A stretch of 64,000 bases of DNA, taken from assembly GCF_002155145.1 (NCBI RefSeq), contig NZ_CP021323.1, positions 2,480,001 to 2,544,000 of the forward strand, written 5' to 3'. The translations under genes were made by a program, and so were the position numbers. Below the pieces are notes generated by a model. The model did no database searches and was not told the origin of the DNA. It worked only from the letters and a program-made list of their open reading frames with translations. The DNA comes from Kushneria konosiri (GTDB taxonomy: Bacteria; Pseudomonadota; Gammaproteobacteria; Pseudomonadales; Halomonadaceae). Positions 9,776 through 18,761 of this stretch are shown here, piece by piece (position 1 is the stretch's first letter; each line of letters begins with the position of its first letter).

Positions 9776-10722
9776 CGCCCCCGCTTGATCATATTCTTGA
9801 AGGCGTATTGCTGGCGGCCGGTGAGCCCCTGACGCTCGAGCGGCTGGAGGCCGTCTTCGATGACAGTGACCGCCCCGGACGTCGAGCGCTGCGCGAGGCG
9901 CTATCGACGCTGGAAGCGCGTCTTGCGCAGAGTGCGCTGGTGCTTGAGGAGACCGCCTCCGGTTTTCGTCTACGGGTGCGTGACAGGCTTTCTCCCTGGG
10001 TATCGCGGCTCTGGGATGAGCGCCCGCAGCGCTATTCGCGTGCGCTGCTGGAGACACTGGCCCTGATTGCCTACCGCCAGCCGGTCACGCGTGCCGACAT
10101 TGAAGACGTGCGAGGCGTGTCGGTCAGCGCCTCGATCATGCGCACTCTGGTCGAGCGCGGCTGGGTGCGGGTCGTGGGGCACCGAGATGTCCCCGGTCGA
10201 CCGGCGGTCTATGCAACGACCAGAAGCTTTCTCGATGATTTCGGTCTGCGCACGCTGGATGCTTTGCCGCCCATCAGTGCGGTAAAGGAAGGAGAAACCG
10301 TTGACTGGCTTGAGCAACTCACGCCCAATGCATCAACGTCAGAGACCACGGTGAATGCCGAAGAGGCAGTGCCCGATGATGACAGCGCCCGCGCTAACGC
10401 TCACAGCGAGACGCCTGCTGATGAGGCGTCCGCCGATGACCTGGCAAACCGTGGTGAGATTGTCGGGCAGGACACCCTGAGTCAGAACGCTGCCGAGGGC
10501 GGCAGCAGTAGTACCGAGGATGCGCTGACTGACTCGCCCGAAGGTGAGCAGAGACCATCCGAACGCTCGTCGATAGAGACGCCGATGCCTTCACGTCAGA
10601 GCCCGAGTCTTGATGAGATCGGTCAACGACTGGCCGAGCGACTGCGCGACCAGGCAGATCGCGACGGCCCGGATGCTGGGCCCGATGAGACATCGACGCA
10701 AACCAGTTACCCAGAAGATTGA
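9772..10722 (+). CDS. scpB: Segregation and condensation protein B
   Basis: ScpB dimers bind the ScpA kleisin in the SMC condensin. Tandem winged helices are visible over roughly residues 1-185: [40 protein letters not shown] and [19 protein letters not shown], with [19 protein letters not shown]. The remaining 130 or so residues are an acidic, Ser/Glu/Asp-rich tail of low complexity and likely disordered, making the protein 316 aa against about 190-260 for many homologues. Its start overlaps scpA by 4 bases, and rluB starts 8 bases after its stop. Confidence 0.92.
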   Translation: MTPPLDHILEGVLLAAGEPLTLERLEAVFDDSDRPGRRALREALSTLEARLAQSALVLEETASGFRLRVRDRLSPWVSRLWDERPQRYSRALLETLALIAYRQPVTRADIEDVRGVSVSASIMRTLVERGWVRVVGHRDVPGRPAVYATTRSFLDDFGLRTLDALPPISAVKEGETVDWLEQLTPNASTSETTVNAEEAVPDDDSARANAHSETPADEASADDLANRGEIVGQDTLSQNAAEGGSSSTEDALTDSPEGEQRPSERSSIETPMPSRQSPSLDEIGQRLAERLRDQADRDGPDAGPDETSTQTSYPED

Positions 10723-10730
10723 GACTTCGC

Positions 10731-11807
10731 ATGAACACTGAAAAGCTGCAAAAAGTACTGGCCCGTGCCGGACTGGGATCAAGGCGCGAGATGGAGGCCG
10801 CCATCGGTGCCGGACGCGTCAGCGTCAATGGCGAAACGGCCAAACTGGGCGATCGCATTGCTGATGATGCCCGGGTCACCCTGGACGGTCGTCCGGTCAC
10901 CCTGAAGTCGAGCGAGGCTTCGTCGCGGCGGGTCATCATGTATAACAAGCCGGAAGGCGAGCTCTGCACGCGTCGTGATCCGGAAGGCCGTCGTACCGTA
11001 TTTGAGCATCTGCCGCGCCTGTCCGGTGAGCGCTGGATCGCCATCGGTCGACTCGATATCAATACCAGCGGTCTGCTGCTGTTTACGACCGATGGCGAGC
11101 TGGCCAATCGTTTGATGCACCCCTCGATGCAGATCGAGCGCGAGTATGCCGTGCGGGTCATGGGCGATGTGACCATCGAGCATGTTCGCGCCATGGTTGA
11201 GGGCGTGATGCTGGAAGATGGACCGGCACGCTTTACCGACGTGCAGGAGTTCGGTGGTGAAGGCATCAACACCTGGTTCCATGTGGTCATCATGGAAGGC
11301 CGCAACCGCGAAGTGCGCAGGCTCTGGGAGTCCCAGGGACTGACGGTCAGCCGACTCAAGCGGGTTCGTTACGGCAGTGTCTTTCTGGACAAGCGCGCAC
11401 GGGCCGGTGAGTGGACCGAGCTGACACAGCAGGAAGTTGATGATCTCTCCGATCTTGCCGGGCTTGAAAAACGCAAGGTGCCGGCGCTGACACCTGATGA
11501 GAAAAATCGCTGGAACCGCGACAAGAACAAGCGTCGTCCCGTACGTGGCGTCAAAACGCCCGAAGCGGCACGCAGTGCCACGCAGGAGAACAGCCCTCGC
11601 CGTAGCGAGCGCCGTGATGAACCGCGACCCATGACGCCTCGCGAGAAGCGCAACGACAAGCGCAGCGAGCTGGGCAACTGGAGCTCTACGGCACCGGCAG
11701 GCAATCGCCGTGCTGCCAAAGGCGACAAGGGGCAGGAGCGCCGCGGCAGCCAGCAGAAGGGAAACGCGGGCACACCGCCGGGTCGAAAGGGCGGCGGACG
11801 CCGTTGA
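10731..11807 (+). CDS. rluB: 23S rRNA pseudouridine(2605) synthase RluB
   Basis: RluB isomerises U2605 in the large-subunit rRNA. The 358-aa protein starts [20 protein letters not shown], an S4 RNA-binding domain, followed by the RsuA-family catalytic core with the [20 protein letters not shown] motif (catalytic Asp) and [16 protein letters not shown]. The last 100 or so residues are a Lys/Arg/Gly-rich disordered tail, as in many RluB proteins. The ATG at 10731 was preferred over an upstream in-frame TTG at 10719 because homologues begin with the S4 domain. It is the third gene of scpA-scpB-rluB, a common order. Confidence 0.92.
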   Translation: MNTEKLQKVLARAGLGSRREMEAAIGAGRVSVNGETAKLGDRIADDARVTLDGRPVTLKSSEASSRRVIMYNKPEGELCTRRDPEGRRTVFEHLPRLSGERWIAIGRLDINTSGLLLFTTDGELANRLMHPSMQIEREYAVRVMGDVTIEHVRAMVEGVMLEDGPARFTDVQEFGGEGINTWFHVVIMEGRNREVRRLWESQGLTVSRLKRVRYGSVFLDKRARAGEWTELTQQEVDDLSDLAGLEKRKVPALTPDEKNRWNRDKNKRRPVRGVKTPEAARSATQENSPRRSERRDEPRPMTPREKRNDKRSELGNWSSTAPAGNRRAAKGDKGQERRGSQQKGNAGTPPGRKGGGRR

Positions 11808-11830
11808 TGTGCGGCGCATGAAAGTGGCGC

Positions 11831-11859
11831 TTGCATCGCGCATGCTTTCAAAGTAGTAT
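11831..11859 (+). promoter_or_regulatory. Sigma-70-like promoter of the tRNA-Lys cluster
   Basis: TTGCAT and TAGTAT are separated by 17 bases and followed by a GC-rich discriminator (TTGCGCCCG), 15 bases before the first tRNA-Lys. The GC-rich discriminator is typical of stable-RNA promoters under stringent control. Confidence 0.6.
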
Positions 11860-11874
11860 TTGCGCCCGTCGAGC

Positions 11875-11949
11875 GGGTCGTTAGCTCAGTGGTAGAGCAG
11901 TTGGCTTTTAACCAATTGGTCGTAGGTTCGAATCCTACACGACCCACCA
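11875..11949 (+). tRNA. tRNA-Lys(TTT), copy 1
   Basis: A 75-base cloverleaf with encoded CCA. The acceptor GGGTCGT pairs with ACGACCC, the anticodon loop is CTTTTAA with anticodon TTT, and the T-loop is TTCGAAT. First of three identical copies. Confidence 0.97.
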
Positions 11950-11996
11950 TTCTCGGCAAAAATAATGGCATGTTTGTGATTATCGGCAGAATTGTC

Positions 11997-12071
11997 GGGT
12001 CGTTAGCTCAGTGGTAGAGCAGTTGGCTTTTAACCAATTGGTCGTAGGTTCGAATCCTACACGACCCACCA
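11997..12071 (+). tRNA. tRNA-Lys(TTT), copy 2
   Basis: Identical over its 75 bases to copy 1, including CCA. A 47-base spacer precedes it, so the copies are likely one transcript. Confidence 0.97.
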
Positions 12072-12117
12072 CAAGCACCGTCGTTGTTTCAGGCATCACA
12101 CTGTATGCCGGATTATC

Positions 12118-12192
12118 GGGTCGTTAGCTCAGTGGTAGAGCAGTTGGCTTTTAACCAATTGGTCGTAGGTTCGAATCCTACACGACCCACCA
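12118..12192 (+). tRNA. tRNA-Lys(TTT), copy 3
   Basis: Third identical 75-base copy with encoded CCA, 46 bases after copy 2 and 8 bases before a strong terminator hairpin that ends the cluster. Confidence 0.97.
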
Positions 12193-12200
12193 GTTTTAAA

Positions 12201-12232
12201 AACGCCTCATCCCTTTCGGGTGAGGCGTTTTT
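12201..12232 (+). terminator. Intrinsic terminator of the tRNA-Lys cluster
   Basis: AACGCCTCA and TGAGGCGTT pair, with an inner CCC/GGG separated by one bulged T and a TTTC loop, followed by a run of five T's. This is a classical Rho-independent terminator. Confidence 0.9.
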
Positions 12233-12278
12233 GTATGGGTCTAACCTGGTTTGTCGGGCGGGGCATTGCCTTGAAGGC

Positions 12279-13730
12279 CTAACGGAATTTTTCCAGTGTT
12301 TCCTGATACTGCTTGAAATCGTTGCGCCGTTCGCGAATGCGACTGGTCAGGGCGTAATCACCGCTTTGGCTTGATGCCTTTTCGGCCAGTGTCAGCTGTT
12401 CCAGCCCGCCTTCAATATCTCCCTTGAGCTGAAGCTGCTCGGCCAGCGCCAGATGCCCCCAGTCCTCGCGATTGCTGCGCCCGGCGGCTTCGCTTAGCAG
12501 GTTCCAGACATCCGGATCTTCTGCATGGGTATCGGCCAGGGCACGCAGGCTTTGAAACGCCTTTGCGGGGTTGATTCCCAGCTGAGCCTCGGCCTGAATG
12601 ATCCGGGCCGGATAGTAGCCGGGTGTCAGGCGCAGAATGCGCTCGCAGCGGCGAATGGCGTCTTCGCGGCGCCCGGCGTCCAGTGCAGCATCGGCAGCGC
12701 TTGCCGGCAGCATCAGGATGTCGGGGGCCTCTCTGGCAAGCTGGTCAAACGTGGCCAGTGCCTGATCGGTGCGCTGATTGATGCTGTCGTCAAGGGCATC
12801 GAGATAGCGCAGGGCGATGGGATGCGCCTTGTCCTGTTTCAAACGGGTGCGCACGAAGCCCGGGTCACTCATGTTCATGGCCAGCATGGCCCGGGCACGA
12901 ATCAGGTCATACTCGGGGCCCGGATCACCGATGTTGCCGGTCCGGTACTGCTGAGCCAGGCTGGTGGTGTCGCTTAGTCGTGACTCGGTCATGGGGTGGG
13001 TCAGCAGGAACTCGGGTGGGGTGTTGCCCTGCATGCTCGAGAGGCGCTGCATGGTGGCAAACATGCGCGGCATGGCCATGGGGTCCATCCCGGAACGCGC
13101 CATGGCCTGCAGGCCGACCCGGTCGGCTTCCTGTTCATATCGGCGCGAATAACTCAGCTGGCTCTGCATGGCGGCGGCCTGCGTGCCCGCCATGGTAGCG
13201 ATCCCCAGGTTGCCACCGCCGCCGGCGGCCAGCACCATGCCGGCCAGCATGGCGGCCATGGTCGGCAATTGGGTACGTTCGTTGCGTGCCATCTCACGGG
13301 CAAAGTGGTGCTGGGAGAGATGCCCCATTTCGTGGGCAATGACCGAGGCGAAGGCATCCTGATCGGGGGCGTAGGCAAAAAGACCCGTATTGATGCCGAT
13401 GACACCGCCGGGTACGGCAAAAGCGTTGAGGGTACGGCTTGAGACCAGGGTGACAAGAGGCGTGACATTGCTCAATTGGCTGTTGGGCAAAAGCCTGGCC
13501 ACCAGCGTGTTGAGATAATCCTGTGTGATGGGGTCGCGCCACTGGCCGACATGAGCCCGAAACTCCCGTAACCAGGCTCGCCCGAGACGAAACTCTTCCT
13601 GACTGCTGTAGCTCCCGTTCGCATCCCCGAGTGTCGGAAGCTGTCCGGCGGGCGCCGTTACCGGTGCGGTGGTACTGCCAAGCAGCAGGGCTACTGTAAT
13701 GATGCATCGAAAACGCGTGAGCCTTGACAT
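12279..13730 (-). CDS. BepA-like M48 metalloprotease with TPR domain (outer-membrane quality control)
   Basis: A periplasmic zinc protease of the BepA/YfgC family, which in E. coli degrades or assists misassembled outer-membrane LptD and interacts with BAM. It has a signal peptide (FRCIITVALLLGSTTAPV), an M48 catalytic domain with H133-E-M-G-H137 and the downstream YSRRYEQEADRVGLQAM segment holding the third zinc ligand, and a C-terminal alpha-helical TPR half (residues about 310-480). I chose the ATG at 13730, which gives a normal signal peptide; an ATG ten codons upstream (13760) would add residues and has no better ribosome site. It is monocistronic and convergent with the tRNA-Lys cluster. 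Confidence 0.85.
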   Translation of the reverse strand: MSRLTRFRCIITVALLLGSTTAPVTAPAGQLPTLGDANGSYSSQEEFRLGRAWLREFRAHVGQWRDPITQDYLNTLVARLLPNSQLSNVTPLVTLVSSRTLNAFAVPGGVIGINTGLFAYAPDQDAFASVIAHEMGHLSQHHFAREMARNERTQLPTMAAMLAGMVLAAGGGGNLGIATMAGTQAAAMQSQLSYSRRYEQEADRVGLQAMARSGMDPMAMPRMFATMQRLSSMQGNTPPEFLLTHPMTESRLSDTTSLAQQYRTGNIGDPGPEYDLIRARAMLAMNMSDPGFVRTRLKQDKAHPIALRYLDALDDSINQRTDQALATFDQLAREAPDILMLPASAADAALDAGRREDAIRRCERILRLTPGYYPARIIQAEAQLGINPAKAFQSLRALADTHAEDPDVWNLLSEAAGRSNREDWGHLALAEQLQLKGDIEGGLEQLTLAEKASSQSGDYALTSRIRERRNDFKQYQETLEKFR

Positions 13731-13864
13731 GACATGCTTACCGGATGGCGATGGGGACATGAAAGGGCAGAAGTGACTGACGGCCCGCGACAGGCAGCAG
13801 AGGTTGCCGGTGGCATCAAGTTGCCTTTAAATCGTGCCGATTACAACCAGCAGGGGAGCCAGTG

Positions 13865-14131
13865 GTGTTGGAAACATTTGAGAATATCAGTCAGATGAAA
13901 CAGGCTGCCGATCAGGTGCTGGATGCTACCGGACTGGACTGTCCGATGCCGCTTTTGAAAGCGCGTCAGGCACTGGCATCGCTAAAGGAAGGGCAGCATC
14001 TGTACGTGGTTTGCACAGACCCCGGCTCGTGGCGTGACTTTGAAAGCTTCGCGGCACACACGGCGCACCAGCTTGCCGGGCGTCGACACGAGGGCGACAC
14101 CTGGCACTACATACTGACCAAGGGATGCTGA
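13865..14131 (+). CDS. TusA/SirA-family sulfurtransferase-like protein
   Basis: A small protein (88 aa) with the family core ATGLDCPMPLLKARQAL. The conserved Cys of CPxP (residue 26 from this start) would carry persulfide sulfur. TusA feeds sulfur to tRNA 2-thiolation and molybdenum cofactor synthesis, but paralogues near membrane proteins have other unknown roles, so I give no symbol. GTG at 13865 stands 6 bases after AGGGGAG; another GTG lies one codon earlier. It sits just upstream of an AI-2E family transporter and divergently from the BepA-like gene, an arrangement common in gammaproteobacteria. Confidence 0.78.
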   Translation: MLETFENISQMKQAADQVLDATGLDCPMPLLKARQALASLKEGQHLYVVCTDPGSWRDFESFAAHTAHQLAGRRHEGDTWHYILTKGC

Positions 14132-14174
14132 TGTTGGCGCTCGCTGAATGGACACTCATGGTGACAATAACTTG

Positions 14175-15266
14175 ATGACCTTCAAAAATCTCTGGAACCA
14201 CTTCATGGAGCGCTACCTCTCGGATGAGGAAGCGGTCACGCTGGGTGCCCTGCTGGTATTGGGATTTGCCATCATCATCTTTTTCGGCGGTATGCTGGCG
14301 CCATTTTTTACCGCACTCGTGTTTGCCTTTTTGCTGCAGGGCGTTGTGCGCTGGCTTGAGCGGCTGGGGCTTTCGCGGCTGCCAGCCGTCTGTCTGGTAC
14401 TTTTGATGTTTGTCGGGGCAATGCTGTTTTTTGCCCTGATCATTTTTCCGATGGTGTGGGATCAGTTTGCGCGACTGGTGCAGGGCTTGCCTGCGGTGTT
14501 GTATCGCAGTCAGGAGCTTCTGAGCGATCTGCAGGCGCGCTATCCCAGTATTGTCACGCCTGATCAGGTACAGCATCTGATCAATACGGCCAGTCAGGAG
14601 GCCACCCAGCTGGGGCGTCGCGTTGTCGGTCTGTCGCTGAGTTCGCTTGCAGGCGTGCTGAGCGTCATCATCTATCTGGTGCTGGTACCAATTCTGGTCT
14701 TTTTCATGCTCAAGGACCGTGAGCGGCTGATCGGCTTTTTCCTGTCGCTATTGCCCAAAAAGCGCCTGCTGATGACCCGGGTCTGGTGTGAAATGGATAC
14801 CCAGATTGCCAATTTCATTCGTGGCAAGTTCATCGAGATCGTGATTGTGGGGGTGGTGTCCTTTTTCACCTTCTGGGCACTGGGGTTGCCCTATGCGGTA
14901 CTGCTGGGGATCGTGGTCGGGCTGTCCGTGCTGGTGCCCTACATTGGCGCGGCGGCGGCCACGCTGCCGGTGGCGGCCTCGGCCGGGCTTCACTTCGGAT
15001 TTGATGCCCAGTTCATGTATGTGCTGGTGGCCTACGCCATCATCCAGGCGCTTGATGGCAATGTACTGGTGACGCTTTTGTTTTCAGAGGTGGTCAATCT
15101 GCATCCGGTGGCCATTATTCTGGCCGTGCTCTTTTTTGGCGGCATCTGGGGCTTCTGGGGGATCTTCTTTGCCATTCCGCTGGCCACGCTGATCAAGTCG
15201 CTGATGTTTGCCTGGCCGCGTGGGGCCAGTGCGCTGCGCAAGGAAGGTGCCGTCGCCACCGAGTGA
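14175..15266 (+). CDS. AI-2E family transporter (UPF0118/PerM-like membrane protein)
   Basis: A polytopic inner-membrane protein of about 363 aa. The N-terminal motif YLSDEEAVTLGALLVLGFAI and C-terminal LPYAVLLGIVVGLSVLVPYIGA with several long hydrophobic segments mark the AI-2E/PerM family. Members transport autoinducer-2 (TqsA) or act as Na+/H+ antiporters in halophiles, so the substrate is uncertain; in a halophile the cation-antiport role is worth considering. Start choice is uncertain: ATG 14175 matches the usual family N-terminus, ATG 14148 adds nine residues, and neither has a clear ribosome site. It follows the TusA-like gene by 43 bases, probably in one operon. Confidence 0.85.
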   Translation: MTFKNLWNHFMERYLSDEEAVTLGALLVLGFAIIIFFGGMLAPFFTALVFAFLLQGVVRWLERLGLSRLPAVCLVLLMFVGAMLFFALIIFPMVWDQFARLVQGLPAVLYRSQELLSDLQARYPSIVTPDQVQHLINTASQEATQLGRRVVGLSLSSLAGVLSVIIYLVLVPILVFFMLKDRERLIGFFLSLLPKKRLLMTRVWCEMDTQIANFIRGKFIEIVIVGVVSFFTFWALGLPYAVLLGIVVGLSVLVPYIGAAAATLPVAASAGLHFGFDAQFMYVLVAYAIIQALDGNVLVTLLFSEVVNLHPVAIILAVLFFGGIWGFWGIFFAIPLATLIKSLMFAWPRGASALRKEGAVATE

Positions 15267-15306
15267 CGGCCATGGCCCTGCCAGCATGCAAGGCCATGAT
15301 CGCGCC

Positions 15307-15783
15307 CTATCCTTCAGCGTTGAGGGCCTGCGCTGCGGCCAGCACTTCGTCGACATGTCCTGCGACCTTGACCTTGCGCCACTGTGCGGCAATGTTGCCC
15401 TCCCGGTCGATCAGGAAGGTGCTGCGCTCGATGCCCTCGTGCTCCTTGCCATAAAGTTTCTTGAGCTTGATGACATCAAAGGCGCGACACAGGGTTTCCT
15501 CCGGATCACTGACCAGCTCAAAGGGAAAGCCCTGTTTCTCCTTGAAGTTTTCATGTCGGCGCAGCGAATCCCGCGAGACGCCGAAAACCCGCGTTCCGGC
15601 CTGCTCGAAGTCGGCCATGCGATCGCGAAAGTCCTGTCCCTCGGTCGTGCAGCCGGGTGTTGCATCCTTTGGATAAAAATAGATCACGACCTGCTCACCC
15701 TTGAAGGTGGTCGGGTTGAAGCTCGTGTTGCCAGTAGCCTCCAGCGTGATGTCCGGGGCAGGTGCGCCAATGGTGATGCTCAT
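15307..15783 (-). CDS. bcp: Thiol peroxidase Bcp/PrxQ (peroxiredoxin)
   Basis: A 158-aa peroxiredoxin that reduces hydrogen and organic peroxides. The peroxidatic Cys is C45 in KDATPGCTTEG. The second Cys used by E. coli Bcp at position 50 is replaced by Gln; another Cys lies at residue 99 (EETLCRAF) and may be the resolving one, or the enzyme may be 1-Cys. A good ribosome site (GGGAGAA) precedes ATG 15783, so the upstream in-frame ATG at 15846 was not used. It is convergent with the AI-2E transporter and divergent from dapA. Confidence 0.92.
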   Translation of the reverse strand: MSITIGAPAPDITLEATGNTSFNPTTFKGEQVVIYFYPKDATPGCTTEGQDFRDRMADFEQAGTRVFGVSRDSLRRHENFKEKQGFPFELVSDPEETLCRAFDVIKLKKLYGKEHEGIERSTFLIDREGNIAAQWRKVKVAGHVDEVLAAAQALNAEG

Positions 15784-16097
15784 GCCAGTTCTCCCATGAA
15801 AATTAAAGGGTGTCGCGGTTTCAGGCCTGTCGTGAGACAGCGCCAAAGCGGCGACGCCGTGTCAACCAGGGCCTGAGACAATAACCGAGACCGGCGGTGA
15901 AATCAGCCGCGCCTGAAGGCGAGCGTGTTTTCCTGCCGGGCTGCGTCTGTACAGCATGGGGTGCGCCGAGTACCATCGTCAGCGTAATCACCGACCCCGT
16001 ATGTCCTGCAGCATTGGCGGGCAGTACCGGCATCGGTCCATATCGGTGGCCTCGACAGGGCCGCTTTCAAACGAATTCAAAGGAAGAGGTTGGCGGG
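15784..16097. other. Divergent bcp/dapA intergenic region, no gene seen
   Basis: A 314-base region between two divergent genes. It must contain the promoters for bcp and for the dapA-bamC-MBL operon, but no convincing -35/-10 pair or operator could be picked by eye. Open frames here are only extensions of dapA and bcp with no ribosome site. Confidence 0.5.
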
Positions 16098-16982
16098 ATG
16101 ATCACTGGCAGCATGGTCGCTCTGGCGACGCCCATGAAAGCCGATGGGGCCATCGACTGGGACGCCCTGAGGCATCTTGTAGGCTGGCATCTCGAGCACG
16201 GCACCGATGCCATTGTGGCGGCCGGCACGACCGGCGAGCCTACCACCATGAGCTTTGCCGAGCATTTTGATGTGATTCGCACGGTGGTGGAAACGGTCAA
16301 TGGCCGGGTTCCCGTCATTGCAGGTACCGGCGCCAACGCCACGGCAGAAGCCGTGGAACTGGCACGTTATGCAAAAGAGGTCGGTGCCGACTACTGCCTG
16401 TCGGTCACGCCCTATTACAACCGCCCCACCCAGGAAGGGCTTTATCAGCATTTCAAGGCCGTGGCCCAGGCCTGCGATCTGCCGGTTATCATGTATAACG
16501 TCCCTAGCCGTACCGGCGTGGATCTCTATAACGAGACCGCACAGCGTCTGGCAACAATCGACAATATCGTGGGACTCAAGGATGCGACCGGCAATCTTGA
16601 GCGCGCCGAAGATCTGATCGAGCGCCTCAAGGGGCATGACTTTGCCCTTTACTCCGGAGATGATCCGACGGCCTGCGAATTCATGCTGGCCGGTGGCCAT
16701 GGCGCCATCTCGGTCTCCGCCAATGTGGCACCGCGTGCGATGCATGATCTTTGTGCCGCTGCCACCGCCGGTGACTATGACCGTGCCCATCAGATCAATA
16801 CTCGCCTGATGCCGCTGCACTCGGTGCTGGGCATCGAGGCCAATCCGATCCCGGTCAAATGGGCACTCAATCAGCTTGGCTTGATGGACAGCGGTATTCG
16901 TCTGCCCCTGACCTGGCTTTCCGAACGCTACCAATCCACCGTAGCCGAGGCGCTGCAGCTGGCCGGAGTGATGGATCAATGA
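16098..16982 (+). CDS. dapA: 4-hydroxy-tetrahydrodipicolinate synthase
   Basis: DapA condenses pyruvate with aspartate semialdehyde, the first committed step to diaminopimelate and lysine. The 294-aa TIM barrel has all catalytic residues at E. coli numbering: T44-T45 (AAGTTGEP), Y106-Y107 (TPYYNRP), Y133 ([10 protein letters not shown]) and the Schiff-base Lys K161 (VGLKDATG). The frame extends 201 bases upstream, but ATG 16098 matches the family start and follows AGGAAGAGG and GCGGG. It overlaps the bamC start by 4 bases (ATGA). dapA, bamC, MBL and purC occur in this order in pseudomonads. Confidence 0.96.
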   Translation: MITGSMVALATPMKADGAIDWDALRHLVGWHLEHGTDAIVAAGTTGEPTTMSFAEHFDVIRTVVETVNGRVPVIAGTGANATAEAVELARYAKEVGADYCLSVTPYYNRPTQEGLYQHFKAVAQACDLPVIMYNVPSRTGVDLYNETAQRLATIDNIVGLKDATGNLERAEDLIERLKGHDFALYSGDDPTACEFMLAGGHGAISVSANVAPRAMHDLCAAATAGDYDRAHQINTRLMPLHSVLGIEANPIPVKWALNQLGLMDSGIRLPLTWLSERYQSTVAEALQLAGVMDQ

Positions 16983-17911
16983 GCAAGACACGCTGGATGA
17001 TGGTCACGCCCTTGCTGCTTGTGATGAGTGGCTGTGGTGGCGGCTATTACTATGACCGCAACAGCGAATACGCCGATGCAGAAATGACGGCGCCGCTTGA
17101 GCTGCCAGCCTCGCGTGATCAGACCCGCTACCAGGATGCGATGCCGGTGCCGCGCGCTTCCAATGATTTCATCAGAAGCCGCGATGGGTATGAGCCGCCC
17201 CGGCCGCAGACCCTGTCGACCAGCGATCGAGAAACCCGGTTTGTCGAGCCCCGTCAGGCGGATGGCAACCGCTGGCTGGTAGTCAGTGCGGCTCCGGGCG
17301 CCGTCTGGCCACGTTTGCAGGAGTTTGTGCGCGCCAGTGGCTATCAGGTACAGAACATCGATGGCAACACCGGCCGGATCACGACCGACCGTGGTGTGTT
17401 GTCGGTGCGTCAGGGCATTCGTAACAACACCACGGATGTCTATTGTCAGCAGGGTGGTGAGAGCGTTGATGCCTGTCTGAGCCAGGTCAGCCAGTATCTC
17501 TCCTCCGGCGCACCGCAAAGTGGTGTGTCGCTGGTGGCCCAGAACCTGTCTCGCAACGACCGCGTTCGTCTGGAAAGCCGCGATGATAACTGGCGTCTGG
17601 CGCTGGCGCTTGACTTCCCGCGTGCCTGGGCAGAAATGGCCTGGCAGCTGGAAAACAATTATGAGACCCCCACCCGCCATCTGGTCGACCAGAATCGCAG
17701 CGAGCGGGTGTTCACCGTGGAATATACCGTCAAGGGGGAAAGCAGCTGGATTCCGTTCCGGGGCAGCAGCGATGAGACACAGCAGTATCAACTGCACCTG
17801 TCGCCTGGCGATAACGCTACCTATGTGAGCGTGACCGACCGTGCCGGCAACCCGGTTGATCAGCAAACGTCTCATGACCTGCTCGATGGTGTGGCCTCGA
17901 TTCTGCGCTGA
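16979..17911 (+). CDS. bamC: Outer-membrane protein assembly lipoprotein BamC (NlpB)
   Basis: BamC is an accessory lipoprotein of the BAM complex that folds outer-membrane beta-barrels. The 310-aa product begins [19 protein letters not shown], a type II signal with the acceptor Cys at residue 19 (a Met occupies the -3 position instead of Leu). Two helix-grip domains follow, one around [20 protein letters not shown] and one around [17 protein letters not shown]. Its start overlaps dapA by ATGA. Gene position directly after dapA is the same as in E. coli and Pseudomonas, which supports the name although the sequence family is very divergent. Confidence 0.88.
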   Translation: MSKTRWMMVTPLLLVMSGCGGGYYYDRNSEYADAEMTAPLELPASRDQTRYQDAMPVPRASNDFIRSRDGYEPPRPQTLSTSDRETRFVEPRQADGNRWLVVSAAPGAVWPRLQEFVRASGYQVQNIDGNTGRITTDRGVLSVRQGIRNNTTDVYCQQGGESVDACLSQVSQYLSSGAPQSGVSLVAQNLSRNDRVRLESRDDNWRLALALDFPRAWAEMAWQLENNYETPTRHLVDQNRSERVFTVEYTVKGESSWIPFRGSSDETQQYQLHLSPGDNATYVSVTDRAGNPVDQQTSHDLLDGVASILR

Positions 17912-18672
17912 TGCGATTTGCCTCGCTGGGGAGTGGCAGTCGCGGCAATGCCACACTGGTCAGCAGTGCAGGTACCCATTTACTGGTCGACTGCGGCTTT
18001 GGAATTCGCGAAGCGATCAGGCGCATGCAGACACTGGCCATGGATCCGGCCACACTGGCCGGTATCCTGGTAACGCATGAGCACATCGATCACGTTCGAG
18101 GGGTACCGGCACTGGCACGCCGGTTTAATCTGACGGTCTACATGACCGTTGGAACCTGGCTGGCGCTAAAACCGGATCCGGTCATCGAAGTGGTGCTGAT
18201 CACGCCGGAAGATACCCTGAGCATTGGTGATTTCGATATTACGCCGGTCACCGTGCCTCATGATGCGCGAGAGCCGGTCCAGTATCTGATCCAGGCCGGT
18301 GCGCACCGACTGGGTCTTTTGACAGATCTGGGCGTGGTCACGCCGCACGTGCTCGAGCGCTACCGTCAGTGCGACGCCTTGTTTATCGAATGCAATCATG
18401 ATTCGCGAATGCTGGACTACGGCCCCTATCCGCCGAGTCTCAAGCGTCGCGTCAGCGGTCGACTGGGGCATCTTTCCAACCGGCAGGCCGTGGAGCTTTT
18501 GCAGGCGCTGGGTACCGATCGCCTGCAAAGACTGGTTGCGTCGCATCTGTCGGAGAAGAATAATCTGCCCGAACTTGCCTTTGAGGCGTTAAGGCCCTTG
18601 CTGGACAATGATGAGTCGCGTCTGGTTATTGCTCAGCAGGGACGCACCGTTGACTGGCAGTCGGTCAGCTGA
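17911..18672 (+). CDS. Metallo-beta-lactamase fold hydrolase (YycJ/WalJ-like)
   Basis: A 253-aa soluble hydrolase beginning [17 protein letters not shown], followed by the metal-binding HEHIDH motif (LVTHEHIDHVRG), PHDAREPV, GLLTDLG, FIECNHDSRML and LVASHLSEKNN, the usual YycJ/WalJ group pattern. These enzymes have nuclease activity and have been linked to DNA mismatch/repair and cell-wall coordination in Bacillus; the role in gammaproteobacteria is not settled. The ATG overlaps the bamC stop by one base (TGATG), so it is in the dapA-bamC operon. A purC gene follows after 89 bases. Confidence 0.85.
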   Translation: MRFASLGSGSRGNATLVSSAGTHLLVDCGFGIREAIRRMQTLAMDPATLAGILVTHEHIDHVRGVPALARRFNLTVYMTVGTWLALKPDPVIEVVLITPEDTLSIGDFDITPVTVPHDAREPVQYLIQAGAHRLGLLTDLGVVTPHVLERYRQCDALFIECNHDSRMLDYGPYPPSLKRRVSGRLGHLSNRQAVELLQALGTDRLQRLVASHLSEKNNLPELAFEALRPLLDNDESRLVIAQQGRTVDWQSVS

Positions 18673-18761
18673 TGCAACGACATGACAGGCGGGTCGTGAC
18701 AGACCGTCAATGCCGGCCCGTCTCTTTTTAATCACCTTCTGATTCCCTGCCGGAGACTTTC

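Noticed and set aside
11875-12192. CRISPR-like repeat array
   Set aside because: The repeated units are complete tRNA-Lys genes with a common promoter and terminator. No other regular spacer-repeat pattern was seen anywhere in the window.
12084-12374. Open frame over the third tRNA-Lys, and similar frames over the Val/Asp and Leu tRNAs
   Set aside because: These are translations of tRNA sequence, a familiar false-gene type; the tRNAs explain them.
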